Below, in pieces: positions 42,503 to 51,330 of a stretch of DNA of 64,000 nt. The DNA is taken from contig JAKFUK010000003.1 of the NCBI GenBank assembly GCA_021732745.1, forward strand, positions 1-64,000. Direction: 5' to 3'. Within the stretch, counting starts at the first letter, position 1. The number at the start of each line of letters is the position of its first letter. The notes beneath the pieces were generated by a model that saw nothing but the letters and a program-made list of their open reading frames with translations, was not told the DNA's origin and did no database searches. The translations under genes and the position numbers were made by a program. This DNA is from Nevskia sp. GTDB taxonomy: Bacteria; Pseudomonadota; Gammaproteobacteria; Nevskiales; Nevskiaceae.

Positions 42503-43067
42503 CGAGAATGCGCATCCAGTAGGAACCGATCAGGTTGCGATCGAGTTTGACCCTTGGATTGCTGCCGAAGTACTCGAATTCGCGGTCGTCGATGACGGTC
42601 CAGGTCTGGCCGTTGTCGAGCGGAAAAATCAAGCCGCGATAAACACCGTCAACATTGACGATGGCCTGCGCGGTGATTTCCTTCGGTTCCTGGGGCGCGG
42701 CCCTGGGAATCGCCACGGCACCGAAGTTGTCGACCGGGGCCGGAGCTGCTGGTGCAGCCGCCACTGGCGGTGCCGGTCGCGGCGGGGCGGACGGCATGGG
42801 TGCCACCTCGGTGACAGCAGGTGGCGCAATCGGCGGCGCCACGGCCGCGGGCGCGACAGGTGCCGGCGGCGCTGAAGCCGGCGCGCGGTCCAGCGCATCG
42901 AAGCAGCGCAGCCGCGCCGCGTTGTCAGTGATCGCGCGGCAACTCGCGAAATCCTGCCCGGCAGCCTGTGCAACGGGAATCATGCTGCCGGACAGCAACG
43001 CCAGCATCAGCAGATGCGCAGGCAAGCGGGCGCAGGCAGCAGCAGATCGAGTGGTGCGGAGCATCAT
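42465..43067 (-). CDS. Small secreted protein with C-x-x-I...RLRCFD motif, unknown function
   Basis: I do not recognise the gene by name. The 200-residue precursor has a signal peptide (ending VAQAAG) and the segment DFASCRAITDNAARLRCFDALD, a two-cysteine motif seen in assorted small periplasmic proteins. A Pro/Ala-rich linker of about 60 residues follows. The C-terminal domain of about 80 residues (GVYRGLIFPLDNGQTWTVIDD) looks like a small beta fold. GAGG precedes the ATG at 43067. Its end overlaps the binding-protein gene, so it may be co-transcribed with the transporter. Confidence 0.7.
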   Translation of the reverse strand: MMLRTTRSAAACARLPAHLLMLALLSGSMIPVAQAAGQDFASCRAITDNAARLRCFDALDRAPASAPPAPVAPAAVAPPIAPPAVTEVAPMPSAPPRPAPPVAAAPAAPAPVDNFGAVAIPRAAPQEPKEITAQAIVNVDGVYRGLIFPLDNGQTWTVIDDREFEYFGSNPRVKLDRNLIGSYWMRILDGGPRFRVRRLK

Positions 43068-43120
43068 CGAAAACCTCGGATTCGGGGCACGGCGCAAGCT
43101 GCCGCAGCGGTCAAACGAGT

Positions 43121-44332
43121 CTACAGGCTGCCATCCGGCACAGCGTCGTTGTAACGGTCCATCGCCGCCATGACGGCCGAAATCATCTCGCGTTCGGCAG
43201 TGCTCAGACGCGGGTTCCAGACATCGAAGATGAACACGTAGCGATCGTCATCACTATCGTTCCAGGCTTCGTGCTCGATGGTGTCGTCGAACACCCAGGC
43301 CTCACCTTCCCGCCATTGCCGCGTCTCGTTGCCGACCCGGAAACCGCAAGCCGGCGGCACGATCAGCGGCAGATGCACCACCAGCCGGACATTGGCGACC
43401 CCGGTATGCGGCGGAATGCGGGTGTGCGGTCGCAGCAGGGAAAACATGGCGGCCGGCATGCGGCCCGGGGCCTGTGGCTGCGGCAGATTCGCCAGCGCCG
43501 CCATGGTGATCGGGCAGCGCGCGGCATGATCGTCGACGCGCTGACCGCGATAGAACAGGTGGTAGGCGCTCCAGCGTGGCGAACGATTCAGCGCCGCCCA
43601 TTGGTCCAGCGGCACGCCGTCCGGATAGGCGATGTAGGGGGTGAAGTCGGCATCGCCGACCATGACTGCGCGAAGTTCATCGCGAATGTTCGCGGTTTCG
43701 GCTTCCAGTCCAGCCAGCCACGGGAAATCTTCGCGTGCGTGGAATTCGATCGCCGGCAATCCCGGGTAGCAGTAGTCGGTCGGCTGCTGGCTGTAGAGGC
43801 GGCGGGTGCCGAGTGTCGCGTCGATGAACAAGTCGATCCTTCGGCTTTCGATGTCCCCGGCAGCGGCTTGCCGTGCGCCGAGGTCCGCGCGGACGTGGCG
43901 GCCCAGGTCGGCGATATAGGCTTGATAAACCTGCTGCGCATGGCGCAGCGCGGCGTCGGTCGCGGCATCGACACGGCTGCCTTGCGGTGCCTGCGCGATC
44001 GCTCGTCCGTATTGCACCGCAGCGGCACGTTTCTGATCCATGCGTTCGAGCAGCGAGCCTTTCAGCAGCAGCCCGAGAAATGCTTTCGGCTCGAGCGCCA
44101 GTGCCGCATCCACCGATTGCAGGGCGGCCTTGATATCGCCGATCGCGCGCTGAACGCCAGCCAGGTTCAGCCAGAGTGGGACATCACGTAGGTCAAGTGC
44201 GGTCGCCGCGCGCAAGGCGTCGACGGCTTCGGCCGTCTGCCCCGCAGCGATCATCCGTCGCGCGTCCGCCTTCAGCGCCGCCAGTTGTCGCAGGCGATCC
44301 GGATCGTGGACGGCGGCAGGAATTTCGGTCAC
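43121..44332 (-). CDS. TPR-containing aspartyl/asparaginyl beta-hydroxylase (AspH family)
   Basis: The 403-residue protein has an N-terminal tetratricopeptide-like helical region (about 1-130, with WLNLAGVQRAIGDIKAALQ and FLGLLLKGSLLERMDQ). The C-terminal AspH domain is a 2-oxoglutarate/iron(II) oxygenase: metal histidines His309 (RIPPHTG) and His354 (TIEHEAWN) are 45 residues apart as in known AspH enzymes, with the RxxxHLP-type segment RLVVHLPLIVP between. No signal peptide is seen. It lies downstream of the TonB-dependent receptor on the same strand with a terminator between; a shared role is inferred. Confidence 0.87.
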   Translation of the reverse strand: MTEIPAAVHDPDRLRQLAALKADARRMIAAGQTAEAVDALRAATALDLRDVPLWLNLAGVQRAIGDIKAALQSVDAALALEPKAFLGLLLKGSLLERMDQKRAAAVQYGRAIAQAPQGSRVDAATDAALRHAQQVYQAYIADLGRHVRADLGARQAAAGDIESRRIDLFIDATLGTRRLYSQQPTDYCYPGLPAIEFHAREDFPWLAGLEAETANIRDELRAVMVGDADFTPYIAYPDGVPLDQWAALNRSPRWSAYHLFYRGQRVDDHAARCPITMAALANLPQPQAPGRMPAAMFSLLRPHTRIPPHTGVANVRLVVHLPLIVPPACGFRVGNETRQWREGEAWVFDDTIEHEAWNDSDDDRYVFIFDVWNPRLSTAEREMISAVMAAMDRYNDAVPDGSL

Positions 44333-44350
44333 GCAGGCATCTCGTCAGAT

Positions 44351-44386
44351 CAAAAAAAACGGCGGGTCAGTTGCCTGACCCGCCGT
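44351..44386 (-). terminator. Intrinsic terminator after the TonB-dependent receptor
   Basis: A perfect 12-bp stem (44359-44370 with 44375-44386) with a 4-nt loop is followed on the minus strand by an eight-T run. It lies 30 bp past the receptor stop and 19 bp before the AspH start, so AspH transcription would need read-through or its own promoter. Confidence 0.9.
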
Positions 44387-44415
44387 CATCTTAACGACTG
44401 CTGGTGCTGTGAAGC

Positions 44416-47400
44416 TTAGAACTCCAGCACGATGTTGGCGTACAGGAACCGACCCAGCGAGTCATAAACCTGCGGGAAGGTGTTGCCGTTGCCGACGACC
44501 GGCGGCAGGGTCGGGCCGCCGATGATCGGCGGATCGTTGTCGAGCAGGTTCTGCGCGCCGACACGGAAAGTGTAGGAGCCCGAGAACGTGATCGCTGCCG
44601 ACATGTCGAGATAGCTTTCCGCGCCAATGCGACGATCAAGATCGTTCGCCGTCGTTGCGGCGTCGGCACTGGCGTGGCCGATGTAGCGCCATGCCGCCGA
44701 CAGACGAACCTGGCTGTCGAGCAGCGCCGGCGTCGGCACCGCATAGGTGGCGCGGAAGCGGTGACGCCAGTTCGGCGACGGCACGCCGCACTGAACGCCA
44801 AAATTGCCGCCGCAGCTGAACGTCGACGTCGAGTCGCCCGGGATCGGAGTGACGTCGATTTCCAGCACGCGCGTGCCGACGATATCGAAGGTCACCGTAC
44901 CAGCCTGACTACCGAGGCCGAGATCGGCCAGGCGCAGACGGTAGTTCGCCGCGAGATCGATACCCTTCGAGGTCAGCTGACCGGTGTTCTGCGTGGTGTT
45001 GACCACGAAGCCGCCGTTGCCGATCCACAGGCTGCCGAAGGCTGGGCCGGCAGTGGCGTCACGCTGAATCAGGTTGCACAGCGCGCCGCGCTCGTAGCAG
45101 GCCTCGATGATGGTGTCGCCGCCGTAGCCGCCAATGAAACCATTGACTTCGATCGAATAGTAATCGAGCGAAATCGACAGATCCTTTACGAAGGTCGGCT
45201 GAAACACGAAGCCGCCGGTGTAGGTATCTGCCCGCTCCGAAGCCAGGCCCGGCGACGTGCCGAACTGGGCGTTGTACTGATCCGCCGGGTTCAGGAGAAT
45301 CGTGCCGTACAGGCCCGGGTTCGCCGCGATCAACGGATCCTGTGCGCACTGGGCGGCCGTTGCCGAAGCTTCGCCCACCTGCAGCGTCGCGTCGCCGTTG
45401 TTCGCCGTTCCCGCGCAGGGATCGGCGCTGACGCCCAAGCCCACGAAGGTCGGGTTGATGATTTCACCGATGTTCGGTGCGCGGACGGCGCGGTTGAAGC
45501 CACCACGGAAGCGGATGTCCTTCACCGGTGCCCATTCGCCGCTCACCTTGTAGGTGTCGGTCGACGAGGTCTGCGTGTAATCCGAGAAGCGATAGGCAGC
45601 TTCGATACCCAGCTTGTGGAAGCCCGGCTGGTTCTCGATCAGCGGAATGCTGATTTCAGCGAACAGTTCCTTGACCTGGAAGGCACCCGAGATCGGCAGC
45701 GTCGGCGCGCCCTGGCCGGCGAGATCGCCGGTCTGGAACGAGACGTCGGATTCCAGGAAAGCGGATTCACGACGGTATTCAGCACCGAAGGAGATGCCGA
45801 CGCCGTTCTCCGCAAACGGCGACTGCAAGCCGTATTCGCCGAGCAGACCCTGAATCGAGCCGGTGGCAACCTGCTGCGTGGTACCACCCACCTGCAAGCC
45901 GGGGACCTGAAGGTAGTTCAGGACCGCAGGGTCGACGCGCTGGCCATTGAACACGTTGAACGGCAAGCAGTTGGCGTCGGTGCCGTCGAGGACCGAACGG
46001 CAAACCGCATTGCCGGCACCGTCATCGACCACATCGAGGGCGCGGCGTGCACGGGTCAGTGAAAACTCGTTGCGGTAGATCTGCGAGTAGACCGTGGCAC
46101 CGTACTGGATCGAGGTGTCGTAGCTCCAGGCCTTTGCAAAGTCGCCCTTGACGCCAAACACGGCGCGATAGGCGGTGTAGCGCAGGTTGTTGTCGCGACC
46201 ACCGCCTTCGACGTTGCGGCGAAGCACGGCGATCGGCACCGGCGCGGTGCTTGCGCCGAACAGCTGCGTGCGCTGCAGATCGCTCAGCAGCGGGTTGTCC
46301 GGAGAAACGAACACGGTTTCACCGAAGACACCAGAAGGTGCGATGACGGCGTTGGTGCGGGTGTCGTTGAACAGCAGCTGCGTGTAGACATCCGCCGCGT
46401 CGTTGAACTTGTAGTGCGCAAAGCCGCCGAGGCCGTAGCGCTCCTGATTGCGCTGGAAGAAGTTGAACGGCGCGAAGTTGAATGCATCGGTCGCAGCGTT
46501 GTAGGCGCGGAATCCGCCGGTCGTGGTGTCGACCGTGAACAATGCCGGCAGACCCGGGGCACCACCGTTGATGAAGACCGACGGGAACGACGTCGCGGAA
46601 CCGCCGCAAAGGTAGCTCGAGCTGCCCGAATTGTTGAACGTGCAGGAGCTGAAATCGCGGCGATCCTGGGTGACCGGATCCAGCTGCAGGTAGTTCGCGA
46701 AAACGGTGGCGTTGCCCTTGCCGTCACCCGAATTCACGCCGAGGGTGATCGAAACGCTGTGACCCTGACCGTCGAACTGGTTCTCGTCCGGCAGCGGGAA
46801 ACCGCGGCGCTCGACGATCGCCGCCGAGGAATTGCTGTTCTTGTGCTGGTAGCCGCTGCGCTGATAGTCAATCTTGACGCCTTCAAAATCCTTGGTCAGC
46901 TGGAAGTTGACGACGCCGGCGATGGCGTCCGAACCGTAAACGGCCGAGGCACCACCGGTGAGCACTTCGATTCCTTCAATGAGCTGAGCCGGGATGAAGT
47001 TCAAATCCGCCGCGCTGCCGCCGATACCGCCGGCCTGCACGCGCTTGCCGTCGATCAGAACCAGGGTTCTGGCGGCACCGAGGTTGCGCAGGTCCGCCGT
47101 TGCGGTACCGTCCGAACCATTGGAAATATTGCCGCCCTGACCCGCGAAAAACGCAGGGTTGTTGTTCAGCAAGTCTTCGACGCGCGTCGTGCCCTGGAAC
47201 TTCAGTTCTTCCTTGCCGATCACCACAACCGGGCTGTTGCTGGTCAAGTTCGGCGACTTGATGCGCGAACCGGTGACCTGCACGCTGCCGAGCTGCTTGA
47301 CCTTGCCCGGATCTTCAGTGGTCTGGGCTACTTCTGTCGCCGCAGCCCCAGCCTGGGCGACTTCAACTTCCTGGGCGTACGCGTTGCCGGCAAGCGAACC

Positions 47401-47466
47401 GACACCAACGACGAACGCAAATCGCGCTGCTAGGCGCAGCCGACCGTCTGCACTCAAATTCATCAT
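44416..47466 (-). CDS. TonB-dependent outer-membrane receptor
   Basis: The 1016-residue precursor has a signal peptide (ending NAYAQ near 32), an N-terminal spacer, and a plug domain (about 60-190: QVTGSRIKSPNL, DLRNLGAARTLVLIDGKRV, GGASAVYGSDAIAGVVN). The long beta barrel ends with Phe (YANIVLEF). It belongs to the large receptors of Caulobacter/Xanthomonas type whose substrates are often oligosaccharides or peptides. Several cysteine pairs (for example CTFNN...YLCGG, CAGTANN, ACYERGALC) suggest disulfide-held loops. Upstream is a possible promoter (47547-47576); downstream a strong terminator and the AspH gene. Confidence 0.92.
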   Translation of the reverse strand: MMNLSADGRLRLAARFAFVVGVGSLAGNAYAQEVEVAQAGAAATEVAQTTEDPGKVKQLGSVQVTGSRIKSPNLTSNSPVVVIGKEELKFQGTTRVEDLLNNNPAFFAGQGGNISNGSDGTATADLRNLGAARTLVLIDGKRVQAGGIGGSAADLNFIPAQLIEGIEVLTGGASAVYGSDAIAGVVNFQLTKDFEGVKIDYQRSGYQHKNSNSSAAIVERRGFPLPDENQFDGQGHSVSITLGVNSGDGKGNATVFANYLQLDPVTQDRRDFSSCTFNNSGSSSYLCGGSATSFPSVFINGGAPGLPALFTVDTTTGGFRAYNAATDAFNFAPFNFFQRNQERYGLGGFAHYKFNDAADVYTQLLFNDTRTNAVIAPSGVFGETVFVSPDNPLLSDLQRTQLFGASTAPVPIAVLRRNVEGGGRDNNLRYTAYRAVFGVKGDFAKAWSYDTSIQYGATVYSQIYRNEFSLTRARRALDVVDDGAGNAVCRSVLDGTDANCLPFNVFNGQRVDPAVLNYLQVPGLQVGGTTQQVATGSIQGLLGEYGLQSPFAENGVGISFGAEYRRESAFLESDVSFQTGDLAGQGAPTLPISGAFQVKELFAEISIPLIENQPGFHKLGIEAAYRFSDYTQTSSTDTYKVSGEWAPVKDIRFRGGFNRAVRAPNIGEIINPTFVGLGVSADPCAGTANNGDATLQVGEASATAAQCAQDPLIAANPGLYGTILLNPADQYNAQFGTSPGLASERADTYTGGFVFQPTFVKDLSISLDYYSIEVNGFIGGYGGDTIIEACYERGALCNLIQRDATAGPAFGSLWIGNGGFVVNTTQNTGQLTSKGIDLAANYRLRLADLGLGSQAGTVTFDIVGTRVLEIDVTPIPGDSTSTFSCGGNFGVQCGVPSPNWRHRFRATYAVPTPALLDSQVRLSAAWRYIGHASADAATTANDLDRRIGAESYLDMSAAITFSGSYTFRVGAQNLLDNDPPIIGGPTLPPVVGNGNTFPQVYDSLGRFLYANIVLEF

Positions 47467-47823
47467 GGATTCTCCCTACGTTAAGTTCTTTTGACAGGCC
47501 GAGGGAACGAGTCTTCGCTCGCCGCATCGGATTTGTGACCATTTGAAGAATAGGCTTGCAGTCAAATCAACGTCAAGGAAATCAAGGTCAGTAGGGCCAT
47601 CAAGACCCATTCTTCGGGCTGAGCCTACAAGCGCAAAAGCTGTGCCATGAACGCCGAAGCTATCGTCGTAGGGCTGGCTCCCGATCAGGCGCCGATCGGC
47701 GAGAAACCAGTCAAATCAGCGCACTCACGCCGCTTCGACAATTTTCACCATCTCCTCGGGCTGCTGCATGCCTTCGCGACCACGGCTTCGGTCAAGCATG
47801 GAAGATTCAAATTTCTTGAAGCC
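47467..47823. other. Intergenic region between rplQ terminator and receptor
   Basis: No gene is supported. On the minus strand a 23-codon frame with ATG near 47792 ends ...GMQQPEEMVKIVEAA before a stop; it may be a leftover C terminus or chance. The rest holds the receptor's putative promoter and leader with the GGGAG ribosome binding site. Confidence 0.4.
47547..47576 (-). promoter_or_regulatory. Possible sigma-70 promoter of the TonB-dependent receptor
   Basis: On the minus strand TTGACG (47576-47571) and TATTCT (47552-47547) are 18 bp apart. This gives a leader of about 75 bp before the receptor start. Only the sequence match supports it. Confidence 0.4.
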
Positions 47824-47857
47824 AAAAACAAAAAAGAGCGCCGAAGCGCTCTTTTTT
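47824..47857 (-). terminator. Intrinsic terminator after rplQ
   Basis: The stem 47830-47841 with 47846-47857 closes a TTCG tetraloop (minus strand) and is followed by a T-rich run. It ends the alpha operon, 17 bp past the rplQ stop. Confidence 0.92.
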
Positions 47858-47873
47858 TACATCTCACCAGTGA

Positions 47874-48269
47874 TCAGGCGTCGCCGCCTTCTCCTGCTGC
47901 CGACGACCCGGCCGGGCGATCCACCAACTCGACATACGCCATAGGCGCGTTGTCGCCGGGACGGAAGCCGCAGCGCAGAATGCGAAGATAGCCGCCCGGA
48001 CGCGCCGAATAACGCGGTCCCAATTCCAGAAACAGCTTCTGAGTCATCGGACGATCGCGCAGGCGATTGAACACGATGCGGCGATTGGCAACGCTGTCTG
48101 CCTTCGCCCGGGTGATCAACGGCTCGGCGACGCGGCGAAGCTCCTTCGCCTTCGGCACCGTGGTGCGGATCAGCTCATGCTGGAACAGGGACACGGCCAT
48201 GTTCTGCATGTCGGCCTTGCGGTGGCTGGTGGTACGGCCGAGACGGCGGCCTGCGACTTTATGGCGCAT
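47874..48269 (-). CDS. rplQ: Ribosomal protein L17 (bL17)
   Basis: The 131-residue protein has the L17 opening [19 protein letters not shown] and [22 protein letters not shown]; the last about 12 residues form a Gly/Ala/Glu tail. It is the last gene of the alpha operon and is followed by a strong terminator. A 100-bp gap filled with GTGGCTAGTG-type repeats separates it from rpoA. Confidence 0.97.
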   Translation of the reverse strand: MRHKVAGRRLGRTTSHRKADMQNMAVSLFQHELIRTTVPKAKELRRVAEPLITRAKADSVANRRIVFNRLRDRPMTQKLFLELGPRYSARPGGYLRILRCGFRPGDNAPMAYVELVDRPAGSSAAGEGGDA

Positions 48270-48284
48270 GTTTTAACTCTGTTA

Positions 48285-48364
48285 TCAGTGGCTAGTGGCC
48301 GATGGCCAGTTCGCTCGGTTTGTTTGACTAGCACTAACCACGGGTCACTGACCAATGGTCACAG
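48285..48364. repeat. CAGTGGCTAGTG-type repeat, rplQ-rpoA gap
   Basis: Units CAGTGGCTAGTGG, GATGGCCAGT on the left and their inverse CACTAACCA, GTCACTGACCA, TGGTCAC on the right form an imperfect inverted arrangement that fills most of the gap. The same units recur at 49374-49404, 53163-53187, 56347-56400 and 57659-57739. Confidence 0.75.
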
Positions 48365-48369
48365 GTTCT

Positions 48370-49356
48370 TCAGGCAGCGACCTTCGGCGACGACCAGTTG
48401 TCGAGCTTCATGCCGAGTTCAAGCTCATGCGACTTGAGCGCTTCCTTGATCTCGTTCAGCGACTTCTTGCCAAGATTCGGCGTCTTCATCAGCTCGGTTT
48501 CGCCACGCTGCACGAGATCGCCGATGTAATAGACGTTTTCGGCCTTGAGGCAGTTGGTCGAACGCACACCGAGCTCCAGATCGTCGATCGGACGGAACAG
48601 GATCGGATTCAGATCCGGCTTGCCCGGCTTGCTGATGCTCTCTTCCTCGCCTTCGGCGAAGTCGACGAACACCGCGAGCTGATCACGCAGGATGCGGGCC
48701 GCAAAACGAACCGCATCACCGGCGTCAATACCGCCGTTGGTGTCGACATCGAGAATCAGCTTGTCCAGATCGGTGCGCTGTTCGACACGCGCGCGCTCGA
48801 CCGAATAGCTCACCCGGCGAACCGGGCTGTAAGAAGCATCGAGCTGCAGCGAACCGATCGCCGATCCTTCGTCTTCGTTGTTCTGGGCGCGAGCAGCCGC
48901 CGGCTGGTAGCCGCGACCACGCGTGACCTTCAAGGTCATGCTGATCTTGCCGCCCGTGAGGTTGGCGATGACCATTTCCGGATTGACGATTTCGACATCG
49001 TGGTCGAGCTGGATATCGGCAGCCGTGATCGGGCCCTTGCCGCTTTTCTCGAGCTTGAGCACCGCCGAATCCCGCGCGTTCATGCGAACCGCGATGTTCT
49101 TGATGTTCAGCAGAATGTCGATGACATCTTCCTGCACGCCTTCGATCGCGCTGTACTCGTGCACCACACCGTCGATCTGCGCTTCGGTCACTGCTGCGCC
49201 GGGAACCGACGACAGCAGAATCCTCCGCAGGGCATTGCCGAGCGTGTGGCCGAAGCCGCGCTCAAGCGGTTCAAGCGTGATCCGGGAACGATGAGCGGAA
49301 ATCTGCTCGACATCGACGACGCGCGGCTTCAGAAAATTGGCGACGGAACCCTGCAT
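48370..49356 (-). CDS. rpoA: RNA polymerase alpha subunit
   Basis: The 328-residue subunit has the N-terminal dimerisation domain ([25 protein letters not shown] in shorter form: [14 protein letters not shown]), a Gly/Ser/Glu linker, and the C-terminal DNA/activator-binding domain ([31 protein letters not shown]). The ATG at 49356 is used because GAGGTG stands upstream and the family starts MQGSV. A 112-bp gap with repeats separates it from rpsD. Confidence 0.98.
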   Translation of the reverse strand: MQGSVANFLKPRVVDVEQISAHRSRITLEPLERGFGHTLGNALRRILLSSVPGAAVTEAQIDGVVHEYSAIEGVQEDVIDILLNIKNIAVRMNARDSAVLKLEKSGKGPITAADIQLDHDVEIVNPEMVIANLTGGKISMTLKVTRGRGYQPAAARAQNNEDEGSAIGSLQLDASYSPVRRVSYSVERARVEQRTDLDKLILDVDTNGGIDAGDAVRFAARILRDQLAVFVDFAEGEEESISKPGKPDLNPILFRPIDDLELGVRSTNCLKAENVYYIGDLVQRGETELMKTPNLGKKSLNEIKEALKSHELELGMKLDNWSSPKVAA

Positions 49357-49373
49357 GTAAACACCTCTTGAAG

Positions 49374-49456
49374 CAGTGGCTAGTGACCAGTGACGCATGG
49401 CCAATAGAAAAACAAAACGACGACAGCGAACGACCGGCCTCTAAACCAGTGGCCAT
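49374..49456. repeat. CAGTGGCTAGTG-type repeat, rpoA-rpsD gap
   Basis: CAGTGGCTAGTGACCAGTGAC begins the block (49374-49394, written here as overlapping units CAGTGG, CTAGTGACC and AGTGAC); ACCAGTGGCCAT closes it near 49445-49456. It shares units with the other ribosomal-gap repeats. Confidence 0.65.
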
Positions 49457-49468
49457 CGATAGCTGCTT

Positions 49469-50089
49469 TTACTTGGAGTAAAGCTCAACGACCAGATTCT
49501 CGTTGATGTCCTGCACGATCTGATCGCGCTCCGGAAGCGCCTTGAACACGCCCTTGAGCGCCTTCTCGTCCACTTCCAGCCATTCCGGCAGACCGATCTG
49601 GGCAGCGACCGACAACGCTTGGGTGATGCGCGTCTGGTTGCGCGACTTCTCGCGAACCTGGACCACGTCACCGACCTGGATGCTGTAGGAAGGGATGTTG
49701 ACGCTCTTGCCGTTGACCAGAATCGCCTTGTGCCCAACCAGCTGGCGGGCTTCGGCGCGCGTGGCAGCAAAACCCATGCGGTAGACGACGTTGTCGAGGC
49801 GCTGTTCGAGGAAGCGCAGCAGATTCAGACCGGTGGCGCCCTTGGAGCGCGTGGCCTTCTGGTAGTAGTTGCGGAACTGGCGTTCCAGCAAACCGTACAT
49901 CTGCTTCAGCTTCTGCTTCTCGCGAAGCTGGAGTGCGTAATCCGACAGGCGCTGCTTGCGCGCGCCGTGCTGGCCGGGGGGCGTGTCGAGCTTGCACTTC
50001 GAATCAAGTGAGCGACCGCGGCTCTTGAGCAGCAGGTCAGTGCCGGCGCGGCGGGCGAGTTTGCAGGTGGGACCGATATAACGTGCCAT
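49469..50089 (-). CDS. rpsD: Ribosomal protein S4 (uS4)
   Basis: The 206-residue protein starts [19 protein letters not shown] and carries the S4 RNA-binding domain ([31 protein letters not shown]). It has no zinc cysteine cluster, as in most proteobacteria. In Escherichia coli S4 represses the alpha operon. It lies 12 bp downstream of rpsK. Confidence 0.98.
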   Translation of the reverse strand: MARYIGPTCKLARRAGTDLLLKSRGRSLDSKCKLDTPPGQHGARKQRLSDYALQLREKQKLKQMYGLLERQFRNYYQKATRSKGATGLNLLRFLEQRLDNVVYRMGFAATRAEARQLVGHKAILVNGKSVNIPSYSIQVGDVVQVREKSRNQTRITQALSVAAQIGLPEWLEVDEKALKGVFKALPERDQIVQDINENLVVELYSK

Positions 50090-50101
50090 TTCGATCTCTC
50101 C

Positions 50102-50506
50102 TTAAACGCGGCGACGCTTGGACGGACGGCAGCCGTTATGCGGAATCGGCGTCACGTCAGTGATGTTGGTGACCTTGAAGCCGGCGGCGTTCAGCGAACG
50201 CACAGCCGATTCGCGACCCGGGCCAGGGCCCTTGATGCGAACTTCGAGGTTCTTGACGCCATGCTCGGCAGCAGCGGTGGCGGCACGTTCGGCAGCGATC
50301 TGCGCTGCGAACGGCGTCGACTTGCGCGAGCCCTTGAAACCGCAGGCACCGGCAGTCGACCACGACAGGGCGTTGCCCTGGCGATCGGTGATCAGGACGA
50401 TCGTATTGTTGAAGGAAGCATGAACGTGCGCGACGGCATCCGACACGTTCTTCTTGACGCGCTTGCGAGCCTTGGCGGCTGCAGCAGCGGCGGAGGTATT
50501 GGCCAT
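50102..50506 (-). CDS. rpsK: Ribosomal protein S11 (uS11)
   Basis: The 134-residue protein has [34 protein letters not shown] and the C-terminal [15 protein letters not shown]. The N terminus is Ala-rich. It lies 28 bp downstream of rpsM in the usual order. Confidence 0.98.
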   Translation of the reverse strand: MANTSAAAAAAKARKRVKKNVSDAVAHVHASFNNTIVLITDRQGNALSWSTAGACGFKGSRKSTPFAAQIAAERAATAAAEHGVKNLEVRIKGPGPGRESAVRSLNAAGFKVTNITDVTPIPHNGCRPSKRRRV

Positions 50507-50534
50507 GAGTCTGGGAATCCTGCGAGGCTAGGCT

Positions 50535-50891
50535 TTACTTGCGGATGGCTTTGCGCGGACCCTTCCGGGTGCGGGCATTGGTACGGGTGCGCTGGCCGCG
50601 GACCGGCAGACCACGCCGATGACGCAGACCGCGGTAGCAACCCATGTCCATCAGGCGCTTGATGCTCATCGACACTTCGCGACGAAGATCGCCTTCGACG
50701 GCAAATTTGGCGATCTCGGCACGCAGCTGATCGAGCTCACCTTCCGTCAGCGTCTTGAGCTGAACCGAAGGGGTGATCCGCGCGGCTTCGCAGATCTTCT
50801 TGGCGCGGGTCGCGCCGATACCGTAGATCGACTGCAGCGCGATCACGGTGTGCTTGTTGGCCGGGACATTGACGCCCGCAATACGTGCCAT
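50535..50891 (-). CDS. rpsM: Ribosomal protein S13 (uS13)
   Basis: The 118-residue protein starts [19 protein letters not shown], has the helix-two-turn-helix [16 protein letters not shown], and ends with the basic tail [27 protein letters not shown] precedes the ATG. It begins a subsection of the alpha operon with its own likely promoter (50937-50966). Confidence 0.98.
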   Translation of the reverse strand: MARIAGVNVPANKHTVIALQSIYGIGATRAKKICEAARITPSVQLKTLTEGELDQLRAEIAKFAVEGDLRREVSMSIKRLMDMGCYRGLRHRRGLPVRGQRTRTNARTRKGPRKAIRK

Positions 50892-51165
50892 CGAAAACCT
50901 CGTTGATTTAAATCACAGCGGCGCAGTGAGCCGCAGAGTGTACCGGACTTGCCTCAGGCTTATCAAACCAAAGGTTAAGCTGCCAAGGTCGGCGCTATGC
51001 GCGCCGTTCCTCTCCGTAACCGACAGCATTCAGTGGCTGGAAGAAATCCACCCATCGTTACCGGGTGAATCTGCCCGAGGGCGATGCAACAGACCGGTTC
51101 TCGAAGAATCCGGTTTCGCATGCCCGATAAAATCCGGGCAGTGCATGGAATTCTCTACAGGCGCT
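50892..51165. other. Leader region between rpmJ and rpsM
   Basis: A 274-bp gap inside the ribosomal block without a gene. It contains a good promoter (next entry) and several short hairpins, for example around 51090-51112 and 51115-51140. In Escherichia coli the alpha operon leader binds S4; this region is in the corresponding place but no sequence match can be shown. Confidence 0.5.
50937..50966 (-). promoter_or_regulatory. Putative promoter of the alpha operon (rpsM)
   Basis: On the minus strand TTGATA (50966-50961) and TACACT (50942-50937) stand 18 bp apart. The start would be about 40 bp upstream of the rpsM ATG. It would let rpsM-rpsK-rpsD-rpoA-rplQ be transcribed apart from secY. Confidence 0.6.
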
Positions 51166-51279
51166 TCAGCCCTGGCGCTGTTTGTGGCGCAGGTCCGAAC
51201 ACATCACGCGAACCACGCCGTTGCGGCGAACAACCTTGCAGTTGCGGCAGATTTTCTTGACGGAAGCACGTACTTTCAT
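51166..51279 (-). CDS. rpmJ: Ribosomal protein L36 (bL36), zinc-binding form
   Basis: The 37-codon gene encodes [19 protein letters not shown] and ends [10 protein letters not shown]. It has the zinc ribbon ligands Cys11, Cys14, Cys27 and His32, so it is the zinc-containing form. It lies between secY and rpsM as is normal. The start at 51279 is the only ATG and the stop TGA is at 51168-51166. Confidence 0.97.
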   Translation of the reverse strand: MKVRASVKKICRNCKVVRRNGVVRVMCSDLRHKQRQG

Positions 51280-51330
51280 GGCGCGATCTCTACAACCGGT
51301 TACCCGGCAGATTCAGGGGTGGATTGACGT

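Noticed and set aside
47647-47991. Plus-strand 114-codon frame over the rplQ terminator
   Set aside because: It reads through the terminator hairpin and into rplQ antisense; no ribosome binding site or similarity.
50892-51165. A tRNA or small RNA gene in the rpmJ-rpsM gap
   Set aside because: No cloverleaf or conserved tRNA boxes are visible; hairpins are short and a promoter for rpsM explains the region better.
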